Below are positions 23,265 to 34,370 of a stretch of DNA of 64,000 bases, piece by piece. The translations under genes were made by a program, and so were the position numbers. Numbering within the stretch: the stretch's first letter is position 1; every line of letters begins with the position of its first letter. The stretch spans positions 186,001 to 250,000 of the forward strand of contig JANVFP010000046.1 of assembly GCA_027919835.1 (NCBI GenBank). The letters run 5' to 3'. This DNA is from Lentinula raphanica (taxonomy: Eukaryota > Basidiomycota > Agaricomycetes > Agaricales > Omphalotaceae). The notes under the pieces were generated by a model. The model searched no databases. It was not told the origin of the DNA and saw only the letters and a list, made by a program, of their open reading frames with translations.

Positions 23265-23834
23265 CAGCTGATTCTGCCAGGCTTTTGCAAAAGATTCCGA
23301 TAACTATCCAAACATGTTTTGCAAAAAATCTGGATAACTCATCGGCCCTACTAGAAAACTAATATTTAAATGATTTAAAAAAGAATTAAAATATTATTTT
23401 TAATAATGAATTGCTTATATCTCTTGAACCAGCCATTTTTAGAGAAAACTGAGACCCCCCTTATGTAATATAGGTCTAGGGCTACCTCCCAACCCCCAAC
23501 CCCAACCCCTAACCCTAACCCCTAACCCATGAAAAATATCCTCAACCCCTAACCCCTAACAGGCCCCAACCCCCTAACCCCTAACCCTAGTTTCCTTATG
23601 TTGGGCAACAAATCAGACCCCTCCCTATGTGGGGGTTAGCACAAGTGCTAACCCCCACGGTCGGTGCCTGATTTGTTGCTTAATCCCAGTTTTTTAGTAT
23701 TTTTATTATTTTTTAATTCTTTTTTAAATGATTTAAATATTCATTTGTGGCAGTGCTGATAACTATCCAGATATTTTGCAAAACATGTTTGGATAGTTAT
23801 CGGAATCTTTTGCAAAAGTCTGGCTGAATATGGT
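23265..23834. mobile_element. 570-bp miniature inverted-repeat element carrying telomere-like repeats
   Basis: It is flanked by a perfect 8-bp duplication GGTTGAGT (23257-23264, 23835-23842) inside dynein AAA2 coding sequence. The terminal inverted repeat of about 60 bp includes CTTTTGCAAAAGATTCCGAT and AACTATCCAAACATGTTTTG. The core (23490-23595) holds irregular CCCTAA and CCCCTAA repeats, followed by the palindrome GGGTTAGCACAAGTGCTAAC. The 8-bp duplication suggests mobilisation by a hAT-type (or other 8-bp-TSD) transposase. Confidence 0.88.
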
Positions 23835-25344
23835 GGTTGAGTATCTGAACAGGTCAGTTTATGTTCTCATCCAGTGAGGCAAGAAACAGTTTTTAACCTA
23901 GCACTCTCATCAGTGTCCTTGACGACAATAAACGCCTCACATTGTCCAACGGTGAACGACCAAATCTTCCTCCCAACGTCCGAATCATGTTCGAGGTCGA
24001 GCACTTGAAATATGCGACGCTCGCTACTGTCAGTCGTTGTGGCATGATCTGGTTCAGTGAAGATATCGTCGAGCCTTCTAGGGTATATTAAAACTATCTC
24101 AGTACCTTGTCAACCACCCCATCGCTTCCGACGAAGAAGACGCCGGTGACACGCTTGCACGTCGCAATAATGAAATCCTTCCCTCAGATGTCGCCGCTTC
24201 AGCCGCTCTCGAAACACAGAAACAGGTTGCTGCAAATATCTCCGTTCTCGTCTTCTTGTTAGGCCGGGTCATGGGAGGAGAAGCTGAACTGCATACACGT
24301 GCTGTTTGGTGAGGTCGTTGTCATTGATGTCAAACTTGCGTACTAAACTGTCCATCAGCGATTCCAGAACATCAACGGCGAGTTCCTCACTGTCAAGAAA
24401 AAAAGTCTACAGATCGCCCTTCATCATCGACGTGATGAAAATTCAAGGAATTCAAAAGAATCTTGAGCGACTGGCGGATCTCCTCAACAAGATCAAGAAG
24501 GCCCTTGGAGAGTACCAGCAATGAGAACGGTCTTCCTTCCCTTGATTCTATTTCGTTGGCGACGATGACCTGCTCGAGATCATTGGAAACAGCAAAGATA
24601 TCTGAGACAGATGTTTGCGGGTATCTCCACTATCACCCTCGACAATGACCTTACGCAGATCCAGGGGAGGGCTTCAAGAGAGGGAGAAGAGGTCATGTTC
24701 TCAGAGCCTATTCTTTTGAGGGATTTCCCCAAAATGAATGACTGGCTTGCAAAGATCGAGTCGTCCTTGCGAGTTCAACTGGGTCGTTTTGTGCTAGTCT
24801 TCTGTTGCGAAGAAAACTTTGACTTCAAAGCAACAGGAAGAATCTTCGTCGGACTTTGTCAAGTAGTCGCTTGTGGCTGCTTCGCTGAGTGCCGTCTCTC
24901 AGCAAGTTCAGACGATTCATCAAGACTGACCCTACCTACGCCGGACGTTATCAATTACCGCCCAACTTGACCAAGCTGTTCAGACTGTGCGTACTACGTA
25001 GGCTCATTGAGACATTGTCCGAAGAACGAAAATGACCTGTTGACTTCTAGAATGGCAACGACAAGACCTGACCGAGAGTTAATCGCCCAAGTGATGTTGT
25101 TCTCTCAAGGTTTCCGTACTGCAGAATCTTTGTCGTCCAAGATCGTTCCGTTCTTCAATCTCTGCGATGAACAACTCTCACTGCAGCCTCATTATGATTT
25201 CGGTCTTCGAGCACTCAAGGCTGTCCTGGCCAGCGCTGGTATACTCAAACGTGACCGTCTGTTGAAGGCCCGAGAACAGGCAGATGCAAACGACGCAGCT
25301 GTTGGTCTGTCTGACGTCATCTATACTCGACTTGAACAATAGGC

Positions 25345-26440
25345 AGGAATACATGATTACCGAGTCTCGAATGCGATAGAAGGTGTGGTGGTGGTGGCTA
25401 AGGAGACCTGGGATAGATCTCTTGTAGGAATTCGACGTTTTCAAAGTAGTTTCCACCGAATCGAGTAAGTTTCCTCCTTTTCTTCCCTTCCTCCCTCTCT
25501 CGCGTCAACCGCCACCTCTCCGTCTCCTCATTTGCTGAAACTCTTTTCCAAAGCCGACTTCTCAATGTTCGACTGGAAGCCCTTTTGGGACCCGTGTTCT
25601 CTTACTCGTCTAGAAGGATGCCAACAGGTCACAACATTCGAACTCTGGAGCTCAACTACCATGACGAATGCCCGCGCCGTCTCTCCAACATCGTCCGTAC
25701 GACAACCTTATATGAAGTGAAGAACATATGTATCTGCTGTTTTTCCTTCAGCAACGAAACGAGTCGGACGCTTTGAGAAGACGATTACAGGATGAATATC
25801 GTCAGTCATCCTTCTTCGAGGACCTAGGAACGCCAAGTCACGAAATAGATGTTACATCTACCTCGACAAACTCGTTTCACTCCCTTTGAGCTCGCGAGAA
25901 TGCTGGACCACGCAGTACGAAATTGAGATGCAGGTGTGGGTTATAGATCTGAGTTGAAGGTTGAAAATGGAGGGATAGGACTGTTCGGGCTACCCGCTGT
26001 AGCTCCCAGAGTTGTTTGCCGTCGGGTCGTTGGAGAGAAACAAGACTTCGGCGCTGCCGAACGTTTCTGTCCACCTTTTCTAACCCCGTGGCTTCTCGTC
26101 TCTTTCCTCTCTCTCCCCCCTCCTTCTCGTTCGCCCTTGGTCACCAATTACCGACTCCGTTCAAAATCATATGAAGACAGAATGAAGATCCCACGAAGTT
26201 CAGATCCCAATCTTCCTCACTCGCTCCTCTGCCTTTTCCTCCCTTCTCCTTCGTCCCAACAAACAACACTTCACCGAAGTAGGCTTGGTGCGGCGTCAGA
26301 CCTACTTCGGTGAAGCGTTCTTTCTAGCGCATCACTACGAATGGCATCAATATTTATCGTTGCATAGGCATGGCCGGTACACGATAATCACGTGGAAGTG
26401 GGCACTCGGTTTCTTGGAAGTGCAGGTCTAAGGAGTTTGG
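25345..26440. other. unrecognised stretch inside the dynein remnant
   Basis: Between the AAA1 and AAA4 segments. The frame HNIRTLELNYHDECPRRLSN (about 25630) looks coding but I cannot place it in dynein. 26265-26310 holds a small palindrome around TCACCGAAGTAGGC...CTACTTCGGTGA. It may be unrelated DNA joined during rearrangement. Confidence 0.35.
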
Positions 26441-26745
26441 TGGGATATATAGGACATGCGTGAAGGTGAGTGCGGTGTCTTCAAACCATCAATCCCATGC
26501 TCAATTGTTCTCGCAGAAATTATAGATTTCACCGACCTTTGGACCTCTCAACAAACTCATCAACGCGCTCAACACCCCAAAGCAACTTCCGTCATCAAGC
26601 TCATGCTCAACTCGAGGCTGAGTGCTGAGAGAACAGCTTCTTCGCGTTTCAACGAAGTTCGATGGGGGATATATGTACTTGGAGGAGATCTCTTCGAATT
26701 CAAATCGGACGACACCGAGATCTGGGAGGAGACGCTCATGTCTAT

Positions 26746-26776
26746 CTTACTCTCTCTCTCTCTCTCTCTCTCTGCT
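26746..26776 (+). repeat. (TC)n microsatellite
   Basis: An uninterrupted CT/TC dinucleotide run just before the dynein AAA4 segment. Confidence 0.85.
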
Positions 26777-28661
26777 CTGCTCCACGCTTTGGTCAAAACA
26801 GAGTCTGGGTCTCAGACTCGAGACGGTCTTACGCTAGACTCTCCTGAGGTATTGTACCGGTGGTTCACACAACAAGTTGCGCACAACCTTCTCGTCGTAT
26901 TCACTAAGAATCCTCCAGCAAATGGCCTTGCATCCAGGGCTGCAACCTCGCCTGCCTTATTCAACGGTTGTGTTCTTGATTGGTTCGGCAATTGGTCCGA
27001 CCAAGCATTCTATCAGGTTGGAACAGAATTCAACCAATCTCTCGAACTGTGCAGGGTATCATTCATCGCGAAGACTTCATTCAGCGCATCGTCAATTTCG
27101 ACACCACTAGTCAGATGACGAAAGGCCTTCGTGATCTGATGAAGAGAGATTTCCTCAGCCAACCTTCTTATAACTTCGAGACTGTGAATCGTGCAAGTAA
27201 AGCCTGCGGACCATTGGTCAAATGGGCGTTAGCACAGATCAAATTTTCGGAGATTCTGGATCCAGTAGAGCCCCTGCGTAAAGAGGTCCTCTCTCTCGAA
27301 CAACAGGCTGAAACGACCGACAAGCAGGCCTTGCGCGTTCAAAGTAAAGTCAATCGCAGCATGAAGTCATTACCCACTGATCATTGATCCTACCGGCCAA
27401 GTGACTACTTTCCTTATGAACGAGTACAAGGATTGGAAGATCACCGTCACAAGCTTCTTAGATGAGGCATTCTTCAAAGTTTTAGAAAGTGCTCTCCGGT
27501 TTGGAAACTTCTTATCCAGGATGTGGAGCAACTGGATCCTATACATAACGCCGTTTTGAACAAGGAAATTCGGCGAACCCGAGGATGTGTTTTGATACGC
27601 CTTGGAAGCCAGGACATTGACTTTTCTCCTTTGTTCACTATGTTCCTTTCTACTGGAGACCCCTCCGTGGAATTCTCCCCCGATATCTGCAGTCGGGTCA
27701 CATTTGTCAACTTCACTATGACCCGCAGCAGTCTTCAAAGCCAGTCTCTTGATCAGGTCCTGAAGGTGGAGCGACCTGACACAGAATGCAAAAGCATGGA
27801 TCTCATGAAAATCCAAGGCGAATTCCGCTTGTGCTTTCGTACCTTGGAGAAACTGTTGCTGCAAGCTCTCGATGAATCTTCTGGAAATATTTTAGACGAT
27901 GATAAAGTTATCGACACTCTTGAAACGCTCAAACGTGAAGCTGCAGACATTACTTGCAAAGTCGAAGATACAGACGTAGTTATGAAAGAAGTTGAACAAG
28001 TTACCGCTGAGTACCTACCCCTTGCTCAGGCATGTAGTGTGGTTTTCTTCGTTCTGGAGCAGATGAACGTGGTCAACCACTTCTAGCGATTCTCCTTACA
28101 TTTCTTCCTCGATATCTTTGACTATGTCCTCCATCACAATCCCAACTTGAAGAACGTCTCGGACTATAACCAGCGGTGAGATATTCTCCTGAACGACCTC
28201 TTCCTAGTGGTCTACAAATGGACCTCCCGTGCCCTTCTCTATCGTGATCGAGTTATGTTGGCTGTCCTCCTAGCCCAAGTCAAATTACGCGGAGTAGAAG
28301 AAATAACTGACGAGCTTCCTACTAGAGAGTGGGGACAATGTTCTAGCTTCTGCTGCTAGCAATGAGAACAATACATTCCTTACTACGGAACAAGCCCAGG
28401 GTCTGGACAGTTTCGCAAAGAATTCTGTATTCAAACCTGTAGTCACTCACCTCAATGCACACGAAGATGAGTGGAGGAGCTTTTTGGAAAGCAATACACC
28501 TGAAGCATCTGTTCCGATGCCTTGGGAACCTAGCACTCGTCGGTTCTACTTTCTCTTGCTCATTCTAGATTTTCAACTGATCCATGTCTTAGCTGCGGTC
28601 GAAGCTCTTCGCTCAATGCTCATCATCAAGTGTCTGCGTCCTGATCGTCTCTTGCAATCTA

Positions 28662-28943
28662 CATCAGGAAAAATATTTTCATCTCTAGAGTACCCAGAGA
28701 TACCCCCCAATTCCTAGGCTGCTGAGAGATTTTTGTGAACTTTGAAAGATCAAAAAACATCCTAGAGATCCTGGAAGATCCTGAGAGCATCTGAAAGCAC
28801 CAGAAAGCACCAGAAAGCACTAGAAAGCACCCAGAGAATTTTTAGAAGCCTCAAAGAACTCAGATACTCTAGGCTCTCTGAGACTACCTAGGAATTGGGG
28901 GGTATCTCTGGAGACTCTAGAGATGAGAATATTTTTCCTGATG
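28662..28943. mobile_element. CATCAGG-type miniature element (short family), copy 2
   Basis: 282 bp, CATCAGGAAAAATATTTTCA...ATTTTTCCTGATG, flanked by TA on both sides (28660-28661, 28944-28945). It sits within a dynein coding segment: RPDRLLQST continues as ARFVQTVFETDMSAQSVYEL when the insert and one TA are ignored. It includes a run of the 10-bp unit AGAAAGCACC (28795-28835). Confidence 0.9.
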
Positions 28944-29933
28944 TACCGCTCGTTTTGTACAAACTGTCTTCGAAACCGACATGTCAGCACAATCTGTTTA
29001 TGAATTAGGTGCTATGGTTTTGGATGAGGTGCCGGCTGCGACCCCTCTGGCGTTGATCTCTGTCACAGGCTACGATGCTAGTTATCGCGTTGAGAATCTG
29101 ATCAAAAATACTGGAGCTCGTTCATCATCAGTAGCAATGGGTTCTCAGGAAGGATTTTCACTTGCTGATCAAGCTATTGCTTCTGCTGCAAGGCAGGGTA
29201 CTTGGGTACTGCTGAAGAACGTTCATCTCGCTCCCGACTGGCTTGATCAGCTCGAGAAGAAATTACAGACATTGAACCCTCACCGCAACTTCTGGCTCTT
29301 CCTCACCATGGAAGCAAATCCATCCATCCCCGTGAATATTCTCCGACAATCCCGTTTACTCATGAACGAACCACCTCCTGGTGTCAAAGCAAATTTGCTC
29401 GACTCTTTGCGCAATATCTCTCCTTCTCGTTTGTCCCAAGGACCTGCTGAAAAAAGTTAGACTGTACTTCCTTCTTGCCTGGTTCCAAGCGGTTGCGCAG
29501 GAGCATCTTCGATATGTACCTCTGGGGTGGAGTAAGGTGTATGATTTCAATGACTCAGATATGTCCTCTGCCCTGGACACTATTGATACGTGGCACGGGT
29601 CGTTTTCCAAAGGCCGGGCGAACATCGATCCTGCTACTATCCCTTGGGATGCTCTTCGCACGCTAATCAAACAATCAGTATATGGAGGAAGAGTCTCAAA
29701 GGATTTTAGATGTATTCGTAGATGCTCTTTTCACTCCAAACGCATATCATAATCCATCACAAATCCGGCGATGGGTCCGATCTGAGGACACTGCCTGCGG
29801 TAACTTGGTCAATCTCCCCGTCTATCTCAACAATGACCGCAGCGACATGTTGTTCACGGTCGACCTACCTTTCGACTCCAGTGCAGGATTGCTTGCGGCT
29901 ACCCGAGCAGCATGTCTCACTATAGCAGGCTGA

Positions 29934-30605
29934 GTTCCAAGTTCAAGTTGTGATTGTTTTTCGATTATAAATCATATACCCTGATACTAATTTCCAAAGA
30001 ATATCTGTACCGTTCTGTAGTGCACATTAGATAATAGTATATCATGAACATCATGATCATGGATTACTGATATAGCTCTATCTTGATAGCGTTTGAGTCC
30101 CTCCCGCGATAGTGAGCAGCTTCTAGTGTCTACTACAATCCCCTAAGTTTGGAATATTTTGCGCACATATTTGCTGTTGCTAGGGAATTTCATTGAGTGC
30201 ACTGAGCTGGAGACCTGAAGGAAATGAACCCATACCCTCTTGCTGTAAGGTTTTTGTACGCATACAAGGGATCCTTCTCCAACGTAAGTGATTTGGGAGC
30301 TACATAGAGTTTTTTGGGAACAGCGTGTGAGGGCCCATAAGATGGAGAGGAAGAGAAAGTCCTACAACATCAAAGCCAGGTTCAATATAGGCTGGGGTAG
30401 TGGGAACATGATTTGACTGAAGATTGTCGAGTATGAAGGTAGAAAGCTCCAGGGAGATCCATCTAAGTGCCCACCCCAATGAATTGATTCCGCTACAGCA
30501 AATTAGGCGCCCAATCATTCAACAACGTCGTTCCCAACGACGAACGCTAAGTATTCCCCTGACCCATCCTCTTGCTTCACTTTAAGCTTGTTTGCAACCA
30601 CGCTG
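29934..30605. other. intergenic, nothing recognised
   Basis: The 3' flank of the dynein remnant. I see no supported gene; frames here are short and lack splice context. Confidence 0.4.
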
Positions 30606-31564
30606 AGAAGCATCCGGTGTCAGACCTCACTGGTTCTCATAAGTGTGCTCTTTGCTCAGCACTGCTGCAGATGAATCGACTGGCCAAACGGAATTATCAC
30701 GCTCTTGGGTCAGACTCAGATGATAATGATTACGAGCCCTCTCAGTGACTATCACCCATTGCGAAGAAAGGGCGTTTGGCTGAATCTACTACTATTCACC
30801 TTCGACCCAGCTTTTTAGCAGCGACAGAAGCCAATAAAAGGTTTGTCCATTGTTATTGTATTTTTGATCACGAAGTTCATCCTTATGTTCAGCATATCTG
30901 AATCTTGCATATTCGATGATGATGTAGGATCTCAACAGTTTTTGGACAAGTTGTGCACAACACGAGGTCTGGATCCACTACTTTTACGCCTAGACAAGGA
31001 TGAAGACAGTGACTCGGATATTGAAAATGCTGAATATGCACCAGAGTCTCAAAAGCCTGAGCTCTATGGTTCAAGTCCTGAACCGTCTTCACCGGGTGAA
31101 CCTCTTCCAATGGAGTGTGAGTCCTTGCAAGTTGAATTTCAATCTTCCTAGCTCAAAACATGTTGAACCTCAGATCGAATTAACGTTGAAGAGAACGGTA
31201 AAGTTCAGATAGCCAAAGAGGGACAAACCCCATCTGGTGAGGTTCACACTTCGATACAAGTCCTCACATATTGTTAAATTTTTGTTCTTCAGCCTTTTGC
31301 CCGCACTTTCCGAGTGGATGTGCATGTGCCAACCTTTTGCTAAAGCACTATCACCAACTTCAGGAGCATCTATCACAAGAGCAACAAGAGAACGAACAGC
31401 TTATTGCCAAAAATTATAGGCTCAACAAGCGGATGCATCGTCTGCATCGTACTCTAGAGAACGCGTTGAATCTGTTGGAATCTTCACACTTTCAAACGCA
31501 GTTGGAACAGCCTGAGGCTGTTCGTCCAATGGAGGCAGGGAAATCCTCTGTTCTTTTGTCTTAG
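30606..31564 (+). pseudogene. decayed unknown gene: CxxC, acidic and coiled-coil segments
   Basis: Pieces in several frames read like one gene. HPVSDLTGSHKCALCSALLQ (about 30612) has a CALC pair. It leads to RNYHALGSDSDDNDYEPSQ, ended by an in-frame TGA at about 30746. An exon after the intron near 30842-30920 gives DDDVGSQQFLDKLCTTRGLD and a Ser/Asp/Glu-rich tract. A last exon after TTCTTCAG (about 31293) gives the coiled-coil stretch HYHQLQEHLSQEQQENEQLI. The stop and a needed frame change suggest decay. No family is recognised; possibly a DNA-binding regulator. Confidence 0.4.
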
Positions 31565-32335
31565 GGGCGGCTAGATTGATCAATTTATTTGCTAGTTTTC
31601 TTGCAAGTTTGTATACAAAATGTCAGGGTTTTGCTTCCGTATTTTGCTCCTTCTCAGCAAGTTTTTTGTGGTGAATATGGTATATGTTTCAATTTGCACT
31701 GATACACTTGAGGTGAGGCAAATCAAGGATGATTGAACGTTGGTATCATAGAGCAAGAGCTCAAGGTAAACGAACACCTAAAAAGGAAATCAAGTCCAGA
31801 TCCCATGCTGAACTCCCAATCGAGCGCTGGACTGCAGATTATATAAGATGATGAAACAGTAAGTCGCCGGGGCCCACTCTTACTTCTTCCAACAATGCCA
31901 ACGTGTTGTCTACCATCGTCGAGCCTCACAAAGACAGCAACGGGGTGATTATAGAGACACAAAATGAGATGCAAACATGGCTGTGAGTATGCTTTATGCA
32001 TTTGGATCGAGATTTGCACTAATGCTCACAACTTACCGTTGTAGACAAAAAATCAAACGAAAAGCACCACTATTAGACTGTTGCTCTGCAATGGGCATAA
32101 AAGTGGTAAAAAACACTAAGTTGGATAAGCTTTTTGGTATGTGTATGCCTATCTTGTATGCTCAACATACAGCTAACGGTAACGATAGGTTTAGTAACAA
32201 GGGCTTCTCACCCACTTCACAATCCATTCCTTACGCTACGACCATGCCACCAAAACACTACTGCTATGCCCACCCTTCTTCATCCTTCCCACATGAATGA
32301 TTCAATCAACTAAATCCTCATATCTCCGGGCCCTT
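31565..32335. other. intergenic, nothing recognised
   Basis: No supported gene. It contains AAAAAGGAAATCAAG (about 31779), a short motif that also occurs in the arms of the foldback elements. Confidence 0.35.
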
Positions 32336-34146
32336 CACATGCAATTTCTCCAGTTGAGGACGGCGAGGATGAAGAAGACCTAGTTGGAGAATTTGATGCT
32401 GATGGTGCTGGTCATGGATTTGGAGGATGACGTGCAGTATGAGGCTTTTCAAAAGCAGTTGAGGGTTGACTCCATGAAATGCGCGGAAGGAAATCGACGA
32501 GCGGGTGGTATACAGACACAGGAAGCTCCGGTAAAGATGATTCATGTGTGTTTTTGTCCTTGTTTCGTTTCATGGGCAATACTGACTAACACCTGTATCA
32601 TGCAGGAGTTCATTGTTGTGGCTAAATCAGCAAAGCAAATTCAGGATGAACTTGTAGACGAGACATTTCTCTTGCTCTTTGTAAAGTATAACGCAGGACA
32701 CCGAAAGCGCACATGAAAGGGTGTCAGTGTTCCAGGGACATTGGTGGGAGCGGTAAGTAAGTCTGTCATTGTCACACAATTTGGAGGATGTGGGCGCTGA
32801 TCAGCTTCACAGTCTCAACAGAAAAAGCCCTTCTTTGCTGCACTCTGCACGGTCTCTACGAAACTCCCAATCCGCAACGTCAGTCTCTACGAAACTTCCG
32901 ATCCGCAACGAATCTGCAACGTCGGTCTCTACGAAACTTCCGATCTGCAACGTTGGTCTCTACGAAACTCCCGATCTGCAACGTTGGTCTCTACAAAACT
33001 TCCGATCCGCAACGTTGGTCTCTACGAAACTCCCGATCCGCAACGTTGGTCTCTACAAAACTCCCGATACGCAACGTTGGTCTCTACAAAACTCCCGATC
33101 CACAACGTTGGTCTCTACAAAACTCCCGATCCACAACGTTGGTCTCTACAAAACTCCCGATCCACAACGTTGGTCTCTACGAAACTCCCGATCCGCAACG
33201 TTGGTCTCTACGAAACTCCCGATCCGCAACGTCAGTCTCTACAAAACTCCCCATCCACATTGTCGGTCACGTTCTGGGGTGAACTCAAAATGCGAAGGGA
33301 TATTGCTCTTCATCGAGCACGAAGGTTAGTCTTTATCTTCCTCAACATCCTCCTTCCACTGAGCGTAACAGTGGCCTTGTACCTGGGGAGGATGCACTGG
33401 ATATCGTTGCCCATACATTTCTGTCAGCCCTCACGGAGGAGCAAATCCTCAAGATGGGTCTTGAGGAATTCCTGAGGCACGGAGAACGTAAGTCGTCAAA
33501 ATTGAAGTGAGTTGATTAAGCTCACGCAATATTGTGGTTTGTGCGATTGTCCGTATCTGGTTGTTTTGCTTGGTGAGGACAGCACACAACCAGGAATCGT
33601 GGCAATGATTTCCTGGCACTCAAGCTTGCCAAATTACAGCCTCATATCCTCCTTCATCCTAACAAGGAAACAGCAATTCCTGCGATGCTTGGTGTGCAAG
33701 GCGAGGAGAAAGCAGGAAAAGGTGGTCTCAAAACAGTAGGTTTTCTCTTAGATTTCAAGCCGCTGCTGGGAGTCCCGTCAATCTCACACGTATTCAGAAT
33801 GAATATCTACGACAGGCTCTGGAGGATATCCGGTACCTCCAGGGCAGTACGAATACTGAAATCTGCAAGCTCCTGTCACCCACCCAGGGGTTTTCAGTCC
33901 GAAGATATCAATGTTCATACTCTCAGTTCACCATTCCTCTACCCTTTACTTCAACTTTGCCTACCACAACACAGACATCCGCCCTTCTTCTAGGGAGAGC
34001 CACGAGGAAAGGGAAGATCCAGCTGGCAGTCTGGCAGATTTCTGCAGAGGGGTTTGCCAAGGATCCGGAAGGTACCCAGGCAACGTGAGGTTGAAACAAC
34101 TGCTGGAAATAAGGCAGATAATCAGAGGGCTCCATCTGGTATTTTG
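32336..34146 (+). pseudogene. Crypton/NDC10-like tyrosine-recombinase gene, decayed, with minisatellite
   Basis: Segments match a recurrent Agaricomycete family related to NDC10 domain II and Crypton recombinases (recalled, not searched). GIQTQEAPVKMI (32520) is followed by an intron ending ATCATGCAG, then EFIVVAKSAKQIQDELVDET and LLLFVKYNAGHRKRT, ended by TGA. Further pieces are QQKKPFFAAL (32818), WGELKMRRDIALHRARR (33270), GLVPGEDALDIVAHTFLSAL (33373), LAKLQPHILLHPNKETAIPA (33625) and LGVQGEEKAGKGGLKTV (33687). The expected C-terminal catalytic motifs (R...H-x-x-R...Y) were not seen. Stops, frame changes and a 13-copy 31-bp array mark it as a pseudogene. Confidence 0.6.
32851..33262 (+). 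repeat. 31-bp minisatellite, 13 copies
   Basis: Unit TTGGTCTCTACGAAACTCCC followed by GATCCGCAACG. Variants exchange CGAAAC/CAAAAC and CCGC/CCAC, and some copies are identical neighbours, implying recent expansion. 31 is not a multiple of three, yet no stop codon occurs in any plus frame, so long ORFs appear in all three frames as by-products. Confidence 0.95.
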
Positions 34147-34370
34147 AAGAATGAGAATTTAATTAGATTCAGTCTTAGAAAGTAGTTTAGTCTTTATAAA
34201 CGTATCTAGGAGGAAGAGTTCTACGTTTTTGGGCCCCCAAAAAGGAAATACCTTTGGTAATTCAAATTTACTTCTGTTTTGAGAACTGTTTCTCAGCTCT
34301 CACGGTACTTTGGTGTACATCAGCTTTTTGCCCTCCACCTCTCACCAACTTCCACTATCTTTTTGCTATC

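Larger units (their letters stand above)
22990..29933 (+). pseudogene. cytoplasmic dynein heavy chain, scrambled and decayed
   Basis: Segments clearly match dynein heavy chain but in the wrong order. 23040-24240 is AAA2/AAA3 ([51 protein letters not shown]). 24460-25340 is linker then AAA1 ([60 protein letters not shown]), which should precede it. 26830-29933 runs from AAA4 ([19 protein letters not shown]) into the post-stalk and AAA5-6 region ([33 protein letters not shown]) to the C-terminus (TWVLLKNVHLAPDWL; LNNDRSDMLFTVDLPFDSSA). The P-loop region of AAA1 and the microtubule-binding tip of the stalk are missing. There are many frame changes and in-frame stops. Two transposons interrupt it (23265-23834, 28662-28943). 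The similarity is unambiguous; lack of function is inferred from the damage. Confidence 0.9.

Noticed and set aside
23490..23595. A chromosome end or telomere fusion point
   Set aside because: The tract is enclosed by inverted repeats and an 8-bp target duplication within a gene, which marks it as part of a mobile element.
32851..33262. CRISPR-like regular repeats
   Set aside because: Units are contiguous tandem repeats without unique spacers, in a eukaryotic genome.
32769..33475. Three overlapping long plus-strand ORFs (up to 186 residues)
   Set aside because: They are by-products of a stop-free 31-bp minisatellite read in three frames, not genes.
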